A stretch of DNA of 64,000 nt from NCBI GenBank assembly GCA_050084515.1, contig CM114271.1:8246001-8310000 (forward strand). Reading direction: 5' to 3'. Position 1 is the first letter of the stretch; each line of letters starts with the position of its first letter. The notes under the pieces are model-generated. The model was not told the DNA's origin, searched no databases, and was given only the letters and a program-made list of their open reading frames with translations. A program made the position numbers and the translations under genes. Origin of the DNA: Blasia pusilla. Its lineage: Eukaryota; Marchantiophyta; Marchantiopsida; Blasiales. This document shows positions 22,416 through 33,589 of the stretch, one piece after another.

Positions 22416-23655
22416 ACTTTAAAGTAAAAGCTTCTTAGTAGTTTTTTTAAATCAATAACCAAGAAAAATATCTTCAGTAGTACAATAAAGTTCTATGAGT
22501 TTTCCCTCCTAATACTTAAGTGTAGAAAAAGAAGTTTCACAGGGTTCTTGAACATTCGAATTTGAACAAGGACCTCAAAGAGAACGTAGGGAAGTTGCGG
22601 CTCATCCTACTTTTAGAATTGTATTTCTCCCGACATGCTATACTATGTCTAATAGATTTCATATGCTTCTCCCCGATTATCCTTGCAAATTCGGATGCTA
22701 ACAAACCGACTCTCATCTTTACTGCATCCCAATAAGATAATTCAATAAATATCACATATCAGAGAAAATGAAAGAGGAACCCCTCTTGTACATCAAACAG
22801 TGAAGGGAACTAGAAGAGGTTACAAGTTGCGGATTGTACTAGGCTCCTCAACCCGGATCATTCCAATAGTAGTACTCATAAAGATGGACATAAAGTACAG
22901 TAATGATAGTAATGACGCTAAGTTCAACGAACTAACTCTTTAAATAGTGTTATGAGTAGATAGCACACTTAAGTGATGAAACAGATCTTCCCCCCTTCAA
23001 GATGTCGCTTGGTACTTCCTAACTCCTTAATCTATGGCTCGTCTTCTTTATCTCTTGATCCCTATGAATGCGCCAAACTAACCGTTGTCTCTCTTCTTTT
23101 CTCGAGTTAAATGATATGTCTTTTCCTTGTCTTAACTACCTGACAATAAAACTCTTGGACTAACTAACAGTCCTCGCTGTTTTACGGAGCACTCCTGTCT
23201 TTGCAAAAACTCCTCCAAAGTGCCTCTTTCTACAATTCTTTTGCTGTAAAGTTAAGCTCCAGTTTCTTTCTCTTCTCTCTTCTTTCTTCCTTCTTTTTCT
23301 TTGCTCACCGTTCTTTGATACGAAGCATGAAGAACTTCGTGCTTCGTATTTTTTTGTTTCTACTCCTTGAAGACAATCCTTGATCTTTCAATCTCTTTGT
23401 CTTCTCAATGGAGCTTCGTTCCACTTCACACCAAAGCTTCAACCACTTCACACTCAAAAAAGTTTTCACCAAAGTCTCTGGAAACTTTTTTCCTCTTTAC
23501 TTTATATACGATTCTTAACAAAACCTGAGACTTTAATCTTTATCTGTGAAGATTTTTCTTCAAATTTGTACCAAAGAAAGAACTAACTACCCAATTTTCA
23601 AAATTTCGGCCCTTTACTCAATTGTGAGCCGGCCCCGGCAAACACACTACTCGTG
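22416..23655 (-). repeat. LTR-like sequence of a second TAT-like element, minus strand
   Basis: The order of short words parallels the LTRs of the complete element at 26737-27924 and 36316-37507: an AACCTCA-AGAGA box followed by CTCCTACTTTNG, later GATCCNTATGAAT, then a CTTCGTGCTTCG cluster, CAATCCTTGATCTTNCA and TCTTCTNNGGAGCTT. Its right end abuts TACCCCCTC, the complement of a polypurine tract, just as the 3' LTR of the complete element does. Divergence is substantial, so this is an older relative. The fragment 22416-25361 is flanked by the same 20-bp word on both sides. Confidence 0.55.
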
Positions 23656-25137
23656 ATTACCCCCTCATCAAAAAAAATCGTCATCATTAGGGAAATTGCG
23701 AAAAGTAGTTTCACGAGGAATTTTCCCATGAATCATTGGAGGAGTATTAATCAAATTTGGCATGTGCTTTTTCATTCTTTCTCGCCAAGTGCTTACTACC
23801 CGCAAAGTTGCAAGTACTTTGTTCTGCACAAAGACATTTAGCAACACAAAGGGTTTAATCGATTCTAGTTGAAATAATGTTGGTTCTTTGAAAGTTGGCA
23901 TCTTTATTGTTTGACCCTTAAACTGTCTTTTCCAATGCTGGTCCACATACTCCAACTCCTCTACGATCTGAGTTTTGAAATTCCTTATTGCTTCCTCTAG
24001 CAACTCCTTCGGGTCCTCAGGCTCTTCTTGTACTACGCTATGAAGCTTCTGCTCGTCTTCCAATGTCGCAATTTTTCCCGTAGCGTTAGACCAACGAGAG
24101 ACCAAGTCTTGATTGGTCACTTGCTAATCCTGTAACAACTTCAACTTTTATGCATTGCAAAAGTTAGCCTTCTTGAGCTCCGCTTGTAAAATGTCAATCT
24201 GCTCTTACTAATACTTCTTCTTCTTCCGGTACTGCGCAACCTATCTTGACTCACTTTGTTCTTGGAACTTTGGAAATTTTTTTCCCGAGGGGTGGACAAA
24301 GATCCTTCTGCTGCCCTCCTTCATGTATGAGGCTGAGTTGACGGTGTCCTTGTCACTTCTTTGCTGCCCGAACCTGAGGCTTCGCTCGTTCTTGGTCTCC
24401 GCACTACCGTCGTCCTGAACCATTCTCCCACTTTGTCAAGCGAGAGCTCATGCTTGTGGGTATATAACCAAATAAAAAATGGAGACAAGTAGTATCCATC
24501 GCTTGGCGTCAAAGAGTCCATCAAGTGGATCACATGTTTGTGCATGATGGCAACAAAGTCTACTCCTGGCTACGTCGACTTCTCGTACATTTTCCACAAA
24601 GTAAAACACATTTTCATCGACTTGTTACTAAGATATTAAGTTCTGCCTGGATGGAACAAGGTCATATACAACTTACAAAATTGACCAAACAAAGGAGAAG
24701 AGAGTAGTTGGGCTTTCCTGTCAAGCTCATCTTCGGGCAAGGCAGGCAACAAATACGCGGCGTGCCAATCATTTGCGGATCAATTATGGGGCTAGGCTCA
24801 GACTTGAAATCCTTTCTTGATAAACTCATTCACCGCCCATGTCGAATGCATCTTCATCAACAACGACACCGAAGATAGCGTCCAATCTGCTCCAAAGAAC
24901 CTCCACAATGATTGTTCTTGTAAGGCTTGACAAAGCTCCGCTGAAATATCCACCAATGGGTACACAACACATTTCATCATTGTGGAAGATACCTCCCAAG
25001 CCATCCGAATGTTCTTTGTGCTTAGGGTGCCTTGCTTGCAGATTCCCTTCTTTGGCGTGCTCTTTGTCCCTGATTTCAGTGGCCATGTCAAAGTAGGGGA
25101 TGGGAGGGTGTGGCCAGGTTTTCTTGCTTTTCTCCAA
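23656..25137 (-). pseudogene. Extra (post-pol) ORF of a second TAT-like element, degraded
   Basis: Three minus-strand pieces align in order with the extra ORF of the complete element at 27960-29814. Segment 25091-24798 contains ISAELCQALQEQSLWRFFGA (compare LSPELIKALEERSLATFFQA). Segment 24545-24321 contains a YLSPFFIWLYTHKHELS motif (compare FLSPFLIHLYIHKQELT). Segment 24120-23668 contains a coiled-coil stretch (GKIATLEDEQKL) and a conserved tail with RERMKKHMPNLIN followed by MIHG. Frameshifts separate them. The pol genes of this copy are missing, since the fragment stops at about 25150. Conservation of the same three blocks in two diverged elements argues that the ORF was once under selection. 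Confidence 0.6.
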
Positions 25138-25384
25138 CCGCTTCTTGTTTAACGGTTACTTGGGTAATGGTCACGGCATCTGAATGGCTTTGCCCTAAGG
25201 TCTGGCCCTACGAAAAAAAACCCTAAGTCACAAAGCCACACAATCCACCATACTTTGTCCCTGAAAATCCAATCTTGCGTCCGCTTTGTTGTACCCCCTA
25301 CTTTGGGATTCAGCCTTCGTGGCAACGCTTCGTGGAAAGGCTTCGTGCCAAAGCTTTATTGATGTATTACCTGCTAAGACATTT

Positions 25385-25402
25385 TGGCGCCGCTGCCGGG
25401 GA
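25385..25402 (+). other. Primer-binding site, TAT/Athila type
   Basis: TGGCGCCGCTGCCGGGG follows an LTR end after a short spacer. The TGGCGCCGNTGCCGGGG word is the usual primer site of plant TAT/Athila elements (tRNA-Asp type). It marks the start of the internal region of the plus-strand element whose gag follows. Confidence 0.85.
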
Positions 25403-25436
25403 GCTGTGGAGTCTAGACCAAAAGTGAAGGAGCCTT

Positions 25437-26720
25437 ATGAGTGAGCGGCATCAAAGACATTCAACAAGGAGTGCATGGAAGGCTGCTGCAGATTACCAAG
25501 AAGAGAGACAAAGAGCTTCCATAGGAGACTCTTTAGTGGGGAGTTCAAGTTCAGCATCTGCTATAGCAGCCGGCCCAGTTCAAGTGGTTCTTGCTCAAGC
25601 TACCTTAGTCAAGATGCCTCCCTCATTTTGAATCAAGTACACAAGATTTCGAGGGGATGGTAGTCAAGATGTGGATGACTGGATGGAGCAATACCTAGCA
25701 ACTTTGGCAGCCAATTATGAAGGGGATGAAGACACAACCAAGAGGTTGTATTGTGGGCTGATTGATGGAGAAGCCTTGCATTGGTACAATGCCTTGGAGG
25801 TTGGACAGAGAGCTGATTGGGCAAGGCTGAAGTCAACATTTGAGCAAGAGCTTAGGGAGATTGGGGCAGATTCAAGGGTGATGTCACGATTGAATTCTAT
25901 CAAGATGAAGGCAAGTGACACACTAAGGAGCTACACCCAGCGTGTCCAACAGCAGATAGGGATGGTGTCCATAGTACCACCAGCAAACCTTCAGTTGGAG
26001 TGGTTTATTTCTAGTCTACCAGAGTTGTTGGATTTTGAAGTGAGGAAGGCAGATCCTCAAACATTAGCAGCTGCTGTTGATGTGGCCAAGAGATATGAGA
26101 AGTCAGCCCTACTATCAGGCCGTTGGGCAGAGAAGAAGCTGAAGAAGAAGGTCAAGTTTGAGGACTCTGATGATAGTGATGAGTACTTGGTTGAGGACAG
26201 AGAAGGGAAGTCTAACCATTAGAGAGGTAGAGAGACACATCAATCACAACTCACCAAGGTTGTGAAGGATGAGATGCAGACCTTAAGGGCAGCCATAGAG
26301 GAGGTGAAGGTGCAGATGGCTGATATCAAGAAGAACCGCAAGGCAATCCCTATGACCCGCACTAATATTTGGTGCACCCGCTGCAAGAAGGAGGGTCACT
26401 TCTCTCATGATTGTCAAGCTGATTGGAGGATGATCCAAGAGACTGAGCTGAACTCTCAGGAGCTAGAGCTCAAGGACATAGAGTATCTTTATGCTATTCA
26501 ACAAGGAGCTCTACGTGCTGATATCAGGGCTAGACTAGAGGGTTCAATACCAAGAATCCCTGGTGCCTGTTGGGAGTGTGGGGAGGTTGGACATATCTCA
26601 CCTGAGTGCCCACACCGGAGGATGCCTGGGGAGTACATCTTGATGTGTAGAAATTGCAGGGAAGAGGGGCACAAGGCTTCCACGTGCCCAAAGCCTGTGC
26701 AACTTAGAGTGTTGCCCTGA
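25437..26720 (+). pseudogene. gag: Gag of a plus-strand TAT/Athila-type element, with stops
   Basis: One plus-strand frame runs from an ATG at 25437 to a TGA at 26718, interrupted by TGA at 25629 and TAG at 26220. The middle 183 codons are a retrotransposon gag domain, with the DDWMEQYLATL start, GEALHWYN, a RSYTQRV segment and FISSLP. The distal part holds three CCHC zinc knuckles of spacing C-x2-C-x4-H-x4-C: CTRCKKEGHFSHDC, CWECGEVGHISPEC and CRNCREEGHKASTC. These bind genomic RNA in the family. The reading continues as 37510-38040 beyond the nested element. The two internal stops make it non-functional as it stands. Confidence 0.85.
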
Positions 26721-26736
26721 TATACCCCAATCCCAT

Positions 26737-27924
26737 TGTAATGTCTTAGTGTTTCTTATTTAGAGTCAATTGTAGAGTTCGATCCCCAAGAGGATCACTG
26801 TTGGATGAAAAGAGAGTATAAAGTGATGATTATGTTGTAAAAGTGTAATTGATTATGTAATTCAAATGTGGTATTCCAGTAACATCTTCCGATCCTTTTT
26901 AGTACCTATGTTTTCTTCTTCAATTCTCTCGAGTGGAGTTTAAAGGACGCTCAGGCTATTTGTTCTCTTGACATCTCGGAACCTCACAGAGATCTCAAGA
27001 ATAAAGCTGGCTTCTCCTACTTTCGGAACTCAATCCGTCGGGGTAGGTTACTCTCTGTCAAACAGATTTCATACAACTTTATGTTGATTATTCCATTGAT
27101 GAGAAAGGTTCGCCTGATTCACTCTTCACTCGGCAGACCCAAAAAGAATATTCAGACATAAGCATCGCACATCAGAATGAATGAATGAATGCTTTACTAC
27201 TCCATCAAGAATTGGAAGACTTCAAAGTATATACAAGCTCGAGAGGGTACAACTCTCTTGCTCGGACCATTCCTACAGCATAAGGACTTCATGAGCAAAT
27301 GATGCTCATAGCTTCTGTCCTGTTTCTTAAATATTCTCGAGAATAGGATCGCTTCTATGATCCGAAGCGTTCTTGATGAAGTTGGTGTCTCTTCAATATC
27401 TGTAACTACCTAGATCTATGGTTCTCTTAGCTTTTCCTACGATCCTTATGAATCCATGTGCAAAATCGCCCTAACTACCAATTTGATACAAAGGGTCTCG
27501 CCCTTTCCTAGTCTAATTGTTCTAAGTATGTGTCGTTTCGAATCTCAATTCTGCGGAGCTTCGCTGCGCTAAATTTCCGGAGGACGAAGTTCTTCCTTCT
27601 TCTTCTTGCTTCGTGCTTCGTGCTTCGCTCTTCGTTCAAGAGCAAAGTACTTCGTATATAGAGCTTCGTTAAGCTTCGTTAGACTTTGTTAAACTCTATT
27701 AAGCTTCGCTAAGCTTCGCTGAGCTTTTATACTTCTTTACAGCTTTTGATTCTCCTCTAAGGCAAATCCTTGATCTTCCATCTCTCTGCCTTGTCTTAGG
27801 AGCTTGGTGATTCACTTGTTCATCTTCATAATAATAGATAATCATAATCAAAATCATAATATACAAGAGTCTTCGTTGAATAAAAAGATATATTCTTCAA
27901 GATTACAAAATTGTGGGTATCACA
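26737..27924 (-). repeat. 3' LTR of the TAT-like element
   Basis: Read on the minus strand it begins TGTGATACCCACAATTTTG and ends ACATTACA. It is about 1188 bp and collinear with 36316-37507 throughout. It contains a dense run of CTTCG/CGAAG words (27590-27730), including GCTTCGTGCTTCGTGCTTCG and repeats of AAGCTTCGTT. A TATATA box lies at 27655-27660 on the minus strand. Differences from the 5' LTR are mostly single substitutions, plus a small indel cluster around 27110-27140. Confidence 0.95.
27653..27662 (-). promoter_or_regulatory. Candidate TATA box in the TAT-like 3' LTR
   Basis: Minus-strand TATATA embedded in CTCTATATACGAA. It is conserved at the same relative place in the other LTR (about 37238-37245). 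It lies mid-LTR, where the U3/R boundary would be expected. The transcription start is not determined. Confidence 0.4.
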
Positions 27925-27938
27925 TACCCCCTCCCTCA
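27925..27938 (-). other. Polypurine tract of the TAT-like element
   Basis: On the minus strand the sequence TTGAGGGAGGGGGTA sits directly before the 3' LTR start TGTGATACC. This is the position and composition expected of the primer for plus-strand DNA synthesis. Confidence 0.85.
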
Positions 27939-27959
27939 AATGTGAGCTTGGCTAACACT

Positions 27960-29814
27960 TCATGATGTATCTGCTATCTCCATAAATGTGTCGTCCAAAC
28001 TATCAAATTCTGGGGTAGGCACCAAACGGCCATGAATCGTAGAAGGTTTGTTGATAATGTTAGGGGTATGATTGCGCATTCTTTCTCGCAACTTGTTAAC
28101 AACTAAGTGACTCCCGAGGACTTCATTATGGACTAAGACATCAAATGGAGTGAATGCTGGTAATTCTTCAAGAGTAATGGAAAGAGTGGGTACTACTTCT
28201 GGAAGAGATTTAGTATGATTGTCGAATTGGCGCTTTCAATGTTTGTTGATGTAGTCGATTTCCTCGTTCATCTGCTCTTCGAAGTTCTTGCTTGCTTCGT
28301 CGACCAGCTCTTTAACATCGTCCGGGTCCATCTGGGCTTCGTTGAGTAGCTTCTGCTCTGCCTCCAAGACTGCGATCCTCCCGGTAGCCTCCGTCCATTG
28401 TGCCAATAAGTCTTTGTTCGCTTCTTGATGTTCTTGAAGCAGCTTCGAAGACTGGGCATGCTGGATCGACAACTTCTTGAATTCGGTGTGAACCTGCTGT
28501 ATCTGATGTCGATACTTGTTAATGAGGTGCGAAGCCTCCTTGATCTGCGAAACTAACTGATCCGCCCCACATTCGAGGTTAAGCGCCAAACTTTCCCATT
28601 GGCGTGCGTTCCCGGCGTGCGTCCGCCAGATCGACACCGACCAAGTCGCTGAGTTTTGGCGGCGTGGTCTGCGTTTCTTCGAGTTCCTGGTTCCGTATTT
28701 GCAGATTCGTTTCTGCTTCTCGACGCTCTACTTCGTGGTCTGACGAAGCTTGGGCTCTGCAGTTGAGGTCGTGCAAGCCTTCTAAATAATCGTCAACGGA
28801 TGCCGTATCCTCGAGTTGAAGAACCCGATGGAGTTGGTTCATGACGGGAACTGCCAATTGCAAGAACCACATCATGTCGTCTGCCGTCTGCGACATGAGA
28901 CGAAGCGTAGGTTGATGATCCCTTGCCCGCGGGGTCTCGTCAGAATCCTCCTGCATGACAGGTTCTGGGTCCGGGGGTGATTCAAAATTGACTCGGCCTC
29001 GCTTTGGCCGAGGCATTTCGTTGATAGCTTCGTCTTTCTTCAAAGCCAAAGTGTGCGGATGTTGCTGAGGTGCTTCGGAGGGCAGGGTGACTTCACCGCT
29101 ACCCCTGGTACTAGTTGCGCCTTTCCGTGGTAGTCAGACGGGGGTCACTTGCGACCAGTCTAACGCCTCCTCTGCGGTCAATTCCTGCTTGTGAATATAA
29201 AGGTGAATCAAGAAAGGAGAGAGGAAGGACTTCGTGCTTGGATGAAGCACGTCCACCATTCCTCGTACGTGCCCGTCCACAAAAGCAGCAAAGTCGACTC
29301 TTGGGGCTTCGGGGTCAAGGTGTTGATTCCAGATGATGTAGCACATCTACAAGATCTTGTTCGTTAGATAGTAAGAACGAGCGGGATAAAATAGGGTCAT
29401 CAGATGTTTGCAAAACTGACCAAAGACGGGCGGAGAGAGTGACGAAGCCTTGTATCCGTTCCTGCCCAGGCGCTTAGCCGTGACACAGCCGAGTGCTAAA
29501 AGATCTTCATGTTTGACAAGCAACTCCGTGTCATACTCGTACTCTGGCGCAGCCGGGAGCAGATAAGTTGCTCTCCAGTCGTCCGCCGTCTAGTGTTGGG
29601 GCTGAGCTCGATCCAGAAGACCCTTCTTTCGAAATTTGGCGACTGCAGACGCCGAGCAAAGCTCGCCCAGGAGTTCTCCGGATGTTAGGGTCCAGTTGGC
29701 TTGAAAAAAAGTTGCCAACGATCGCTCCTCCAGCGCTTTGATCAGCTCCGGTGACAGCTTGACCGTCGGCATCGCCGTGCTTCGCAGAATGGGTGTGGCG
29801 TCTTCGCGAGGCAT
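27960..29814 (-). pseudogene. Extra sense-strand ORF after pol, coiled-coil protein
   Basis: Between integrase and the 3' LTR one minus-strand frame runs from 29814 to 28579 with stops near 29590, 29347 and 29134. It shifts frame near 28600, then continues to a TGA at 27960-27962 with one more stop at 28236. Regions in order: an N-terminal helical block (LSPELIKALEERSLATFFQA); a block with FLSPFLIHLYIHKQELT; a basic, Pro-rich segment with PRPKRGR that could be a nuclear localisation signal; a long coiled coil (28560-28330); and a tail with LRERMRNHTPNIIN followed by IHG. No signal peptide or clear membrane span is seen, so it does not look like an envelope protein. TAT/Athila elements often carry an extra ORF here whose role is unknown. 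A diverged copy lies at 23656-25137. Confidence 0.7.
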
Positions 29815-30012
29815 GTTGCTAGGTCAATCTCGATGGACACCGCGCTTTGGCCTGCTACGCAACTTCGTGGTGATCTCGTCCATGAAAATACCCGCTTGGG
29901 TACGCCAGACTGCTCTTATAGTCCGCTCCCCCCCCCTGTCCGTTCTTGGTCGTGGCGCCGGGGCTGTAACAAGAAAGTGGGCGCTTTGCGACTTCGCCAC
30001 GCTGCCCCTTCC

Positions 30013-30195
30013 TATCTTCCTACGCTTCGCTGCTTCGTGAAGCATGGGCTGTCTGGAACCTCGGTGCTTCGCTACTTCGCGAAGCAATGTATATCTTCTG
30101 TGCTTCGTGACTTCGCGAAGCACGGTCTATCTTCTGTGCTTCGTGACTTCGCGAAGCACTGTATCTTTGTGCTTCATGACTTCGCGAAGCACGGG
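30013..30195. repeat. Cluster of GTGCTTCG...CGAAGCAC hairpin repeats
   Basis: Four close copies (about 30064, 30100, 30136 and 30169) and one looser copy (about 30013) of a palindrome whose arms GTGCTTCG and CGAAGCAC flank TGACTTCG or a variant. The period is about 33-36 bp. They lie just after the integrase C-terminus and before the extra ORF, in element sense. The same CTTCG/CGAAG vocabulary fills the LTRs of this element. Function is unknown; an RNA structural or regulatory role is possible. Confidence 0.85.
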
Positions 30196-30222
30196 GCGTT
30201 CGCCTACCCCCTTCCTCATGTT

Positions 30223-33200
30223 TCAGTCATCCTCAGGTTCGGGCTCATAATACCGGCGCACATGCATTCCATTGACTCGCGTGGGCAGGGATTCTCCCTG
30301 TAAGGTTTCTAATTGGAGGGATCCATTATCATAGATGGCCAATACCCGGTAGGGTCCCATCCAATTTAATTTTAATTTTCCGGGGAACTTTAGTCGCCGG
30401 TTATCATACAATAGCACTAAGTCGCCAACATTGATAGATTGTGGCCGGAGATGTCGATCGTAACGTTTCTTACGTTCTTTTGCACTTGATCGTCTGTCGT
30501 AACGCGCGCATGCGTGCTTCTTCCAACTCCACTAGGGTCTCATTCCTGTGTTCGATAACTTCGTCCGCAACTTCCGTTCTTGTGCCCTCCAATACCCGAT
30601 AAGTGGGCAACGCCCATTGAATAGGTGTTAACGGATGTACCCCATAAGTCAGGAAGAACGGGGTGTAGTTTGTCGTCACCTTCTCAGCTGTTTGGTACGC
30701 CCATAATGCTGGGGCAATTTTTGTGTCCCAATCATAGGAATAGGTTACCGTTAATCGATTCAATATTCGGCAAATGAGGCCGTTCGATTTTTCCGTCAAC
30801 CCGTTGGCTTTAGGGTTGTAGGGAGTGGTTTTCCGATGCTTAATGAGAAAGTGGGAAGTGAGAGACTCAATAGTCTGGTTCAGGAAGTGCGTCCCCCGGT
30901 CACTGACTAGTTCCAACGGATAGCCATAACGCGTGATAATCATCTCGTATAAAAACTTAGCCACTGTTTCACTGTCATCTTTCCGCGTGGCTAATGCTTC
31001 AACCATCTTAGTACAATAGTCCGTGGCGATAAGAATATACTTCCGCCGGGTTTGGTGAGTGGCCGGGGAGATAGGGCCTACGAAGTCAATGCCCCATTTT
31101 TCAAAAGGAGCTAGGGGCATGATGGGGACCAAAGGCCACCGTGTAGTCGCCATGGGTCGACCTGCCCTTTGACAGGCATCACAACTCTGAATAAAATTAC
31201 CTACGTCTTTGTACATAGTCGGCCACCAATATCGTGCGGCCAAAATTTTCTTCACGGTATTTTTTACCGCATAGTGTCCATCGGAATCAGCCATATGGAG
31301 AGCTCTGATGACCTCGGGAACCTCTTCAGCTTCCAAGCATCTTCGATGCTCTTCATCAGCACCTAATTTGAATAAGACCCCTTGACAGAGCTCATAAGGG
31401 CCTATCCGATGTAAAAAAACTGCGCATTCTTCCGCTGTCATCGGGGCAGGAAGTCGTAGAGTCATTAGAAAATGCAGAATATCCGCATACAACGACCGGC
31501 TCAACCGTTCCTCTGTTATCTGGAACAGATCTTCATCGGGAAAGGTATCATCGACAGATTGGGTGAGGTCCGCGTTTGTCATCCTCAACCTGGAAAGAAA
31601 ATCGGCATTGGTATGCACCTTGCCAGCACGGGTCACCACATCGAATGTGAATTCTTGTAGCAACAAGATCCACCGTGCAATGCGTCCTGACAGGTCGGCT
31701 TTCACCATTAAGGGTCTGAGTGCAAAATGATCCACATGAAAGACAAATTGCCCTAATAAATAGTGTCGGAACTTTTACACGAGAAGACCATGCCTAACGC
31801 CTCGTTCGGGTGGTTGTATATTTCGCTCTGCCGCCGATAGTTGTCGGCCGGCGTAGCAAATTGGAAAATCATGTTTGTGCTCATCCAATTGGCTGAGCAC
31901 TACTCCAATGGCAAATGAGGATGTGCCCACATACACGTGGAAGGGTTTGGTCCAATCGGGGGACTGAAGTACAGGAGCCTTTTGCAATGCGTCTTTTAAG
32001 GTGTCGAATGCCACTTGGCACGTTGGTGTCCACTCCCATTCGGTGGTCTTCTCAAGTAATGCAGTAAGAGCGCCTGCTTTTACCGCGTGATCTTTAATGA
32101 ACAAATCGATCGATAATCTCTCAATTCCGGAGATTAGTGGGTGGTTCCCGATAATATCCACCTTGGCCTTGTCGACCTCAATTCCCGGAGGAATTCCTTG
32201 TTTCATAGCGATATAGGATTTTTCCGGATGAAGGGACAAATGCACTTCGCGACAACGTGCGAGTGTTAACTATAACTTTTCAAGATGCTCGGCCTCCGTG
32301 CTAAAGATACAAAAATCGTCTAAAAAGATTTCAACAAACTTCCAAAGATACTCCTGGAAGATGGAGATCATCATCTGTTGGAAAGTAGTTGGGGCATTGC
32401 ACAACCCAAAAGGCATTACGCGATATGCAAAAGTTCCCCAGTCCGTCGTGAACGTTGTGAGGGGATGATCCTTTTCTCTTATGGATACCTGGTTGTACCC
32501 CGAATACCCGTCCAAGAAGGTATAACGCTCATGCCTCGCCACTTTATCCAAAATACTGTCAGTGAAAGGTAGAGGATGGTGGTCTTTTAAGGTGGCCGCA
32601 TTTAATTTTCGATAGTCCTGGCACACTCGGATTTTGCCCGTTTGTTTTTTAGGCACAATTACGATGGGCGACACCCACTCGCTGCTTAACACCGGATAGA
32701 TTATTCCGGCCTCGAGACGCTGATCGATCTTGTCCTTGAATAACAAGGAGTACTTTGGGTTCAGTCGATATTGTCGCATTCGCACCGGGACCGCGCCTTC
32801 TTTAAGATCAATTCGGTGTTCACCATATTGTGCGGGAATGCCTCTCATTTCATCCATAGAGTATGCAAAGACATCCAAATACTCAAACAGTAGTCTTTTA
32901 TATTTTATAAGTGTGGTAGGAGACAAATCCGCCGAAAGGCGTAGAGATTTTTGATCTGCAATATTGACCTGGACATAGTCCTGCTCCTGAACCATGTTTT
33001 CTGTAAACTGGAAGGTGCTATGACCTAGCTTCTCTTCCTCTCGAGTCGACCTTGGCTTGGAGGGTACTGCCTCCTCATCTATTTCATAATATTATAAGTA
33101 ATATACATTGGACGAGGACTCAGTAGCGGTGGTGTTGTCTTGATCTGACGTATAGTAGTCGTCAGTCGGTGGCGTCTCTCCTTGAGACGGTCGAGATTTC

Positions 33201-33589
33201 CACGACAGTTTGATGAGCCGCTTCGAGTCCTGATTCGGCGCCTGGAACGTGAACCGTCGCCTTTTCCAATCTATACTCACTCTTGCGCCATACAGCCAGG
33301 GTCTTCCGATGAGCAAAGGATAGCCCGTCGCGGTGAGGGGCTGTAAGACTAAGTAGTCCAACATAAACAACACCCCCCCGAGCATGGTCGGAATTTGCGT
33401 GAGCTGTCCGAGGGGTCTCTTCCGGGATTGATCCGCAAACCGCAAGTACTTGTCCGTGGGCTCGTACACTGTGTACCCTAGGGCCCGAGCTGTTTGCTCC
33501 GTCATAATATTGATTCCGCCTCCGGAATCAATGGGGACCTTCTTAATAGTATGGCCCTCAATCTCCACCTCCACTTCGGGTGCTCCCAA
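30223..33589 (-). pseudogene. pol: TAT-like pol: protease, RT, RNase H, integrase
   Basis: From 33589 to 30470 there is a single minus-strand frame broken by three stops: TAA at 33092, TAG at 32270 and TAA at 31775. A frameshift near 30440 leads to the last part (30417-30223). Protease: IDSGGGINIM near 33530. RT: RVCQDYRKLN, YSGYNQV, PFGLCNAP and the catalytic FLDDF. RNase H: segment 32245-31775. Integrase: zinc module H-x6-H...C-x2-C (HMADSDGH, CDAC), then GIDFVGP, SDRGTHF and NGLTEKSNG carrying the DDE residues, then the tail with LKFPGKLKLNWMGPY. Conserved residues are intact, so the stops look like recent damage. In the family this polyprotein is cleaved and copies the RNA genome into the host chromosome. 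Confidence 0.92.

Noticed and set aside
27960-29814. Envelope gene of the TAT-like element
   Set aside because: No signal peptide, clear transmembrane segment or envelope motif; the protein looks helical and soluble.
29738-30303. Plus-strand ORFs over the hairpin cluster (repeated VTSRST-like peptide)
   Set aside because: They translate the hairpin repeats and show no domain; element genes run on the other strand.
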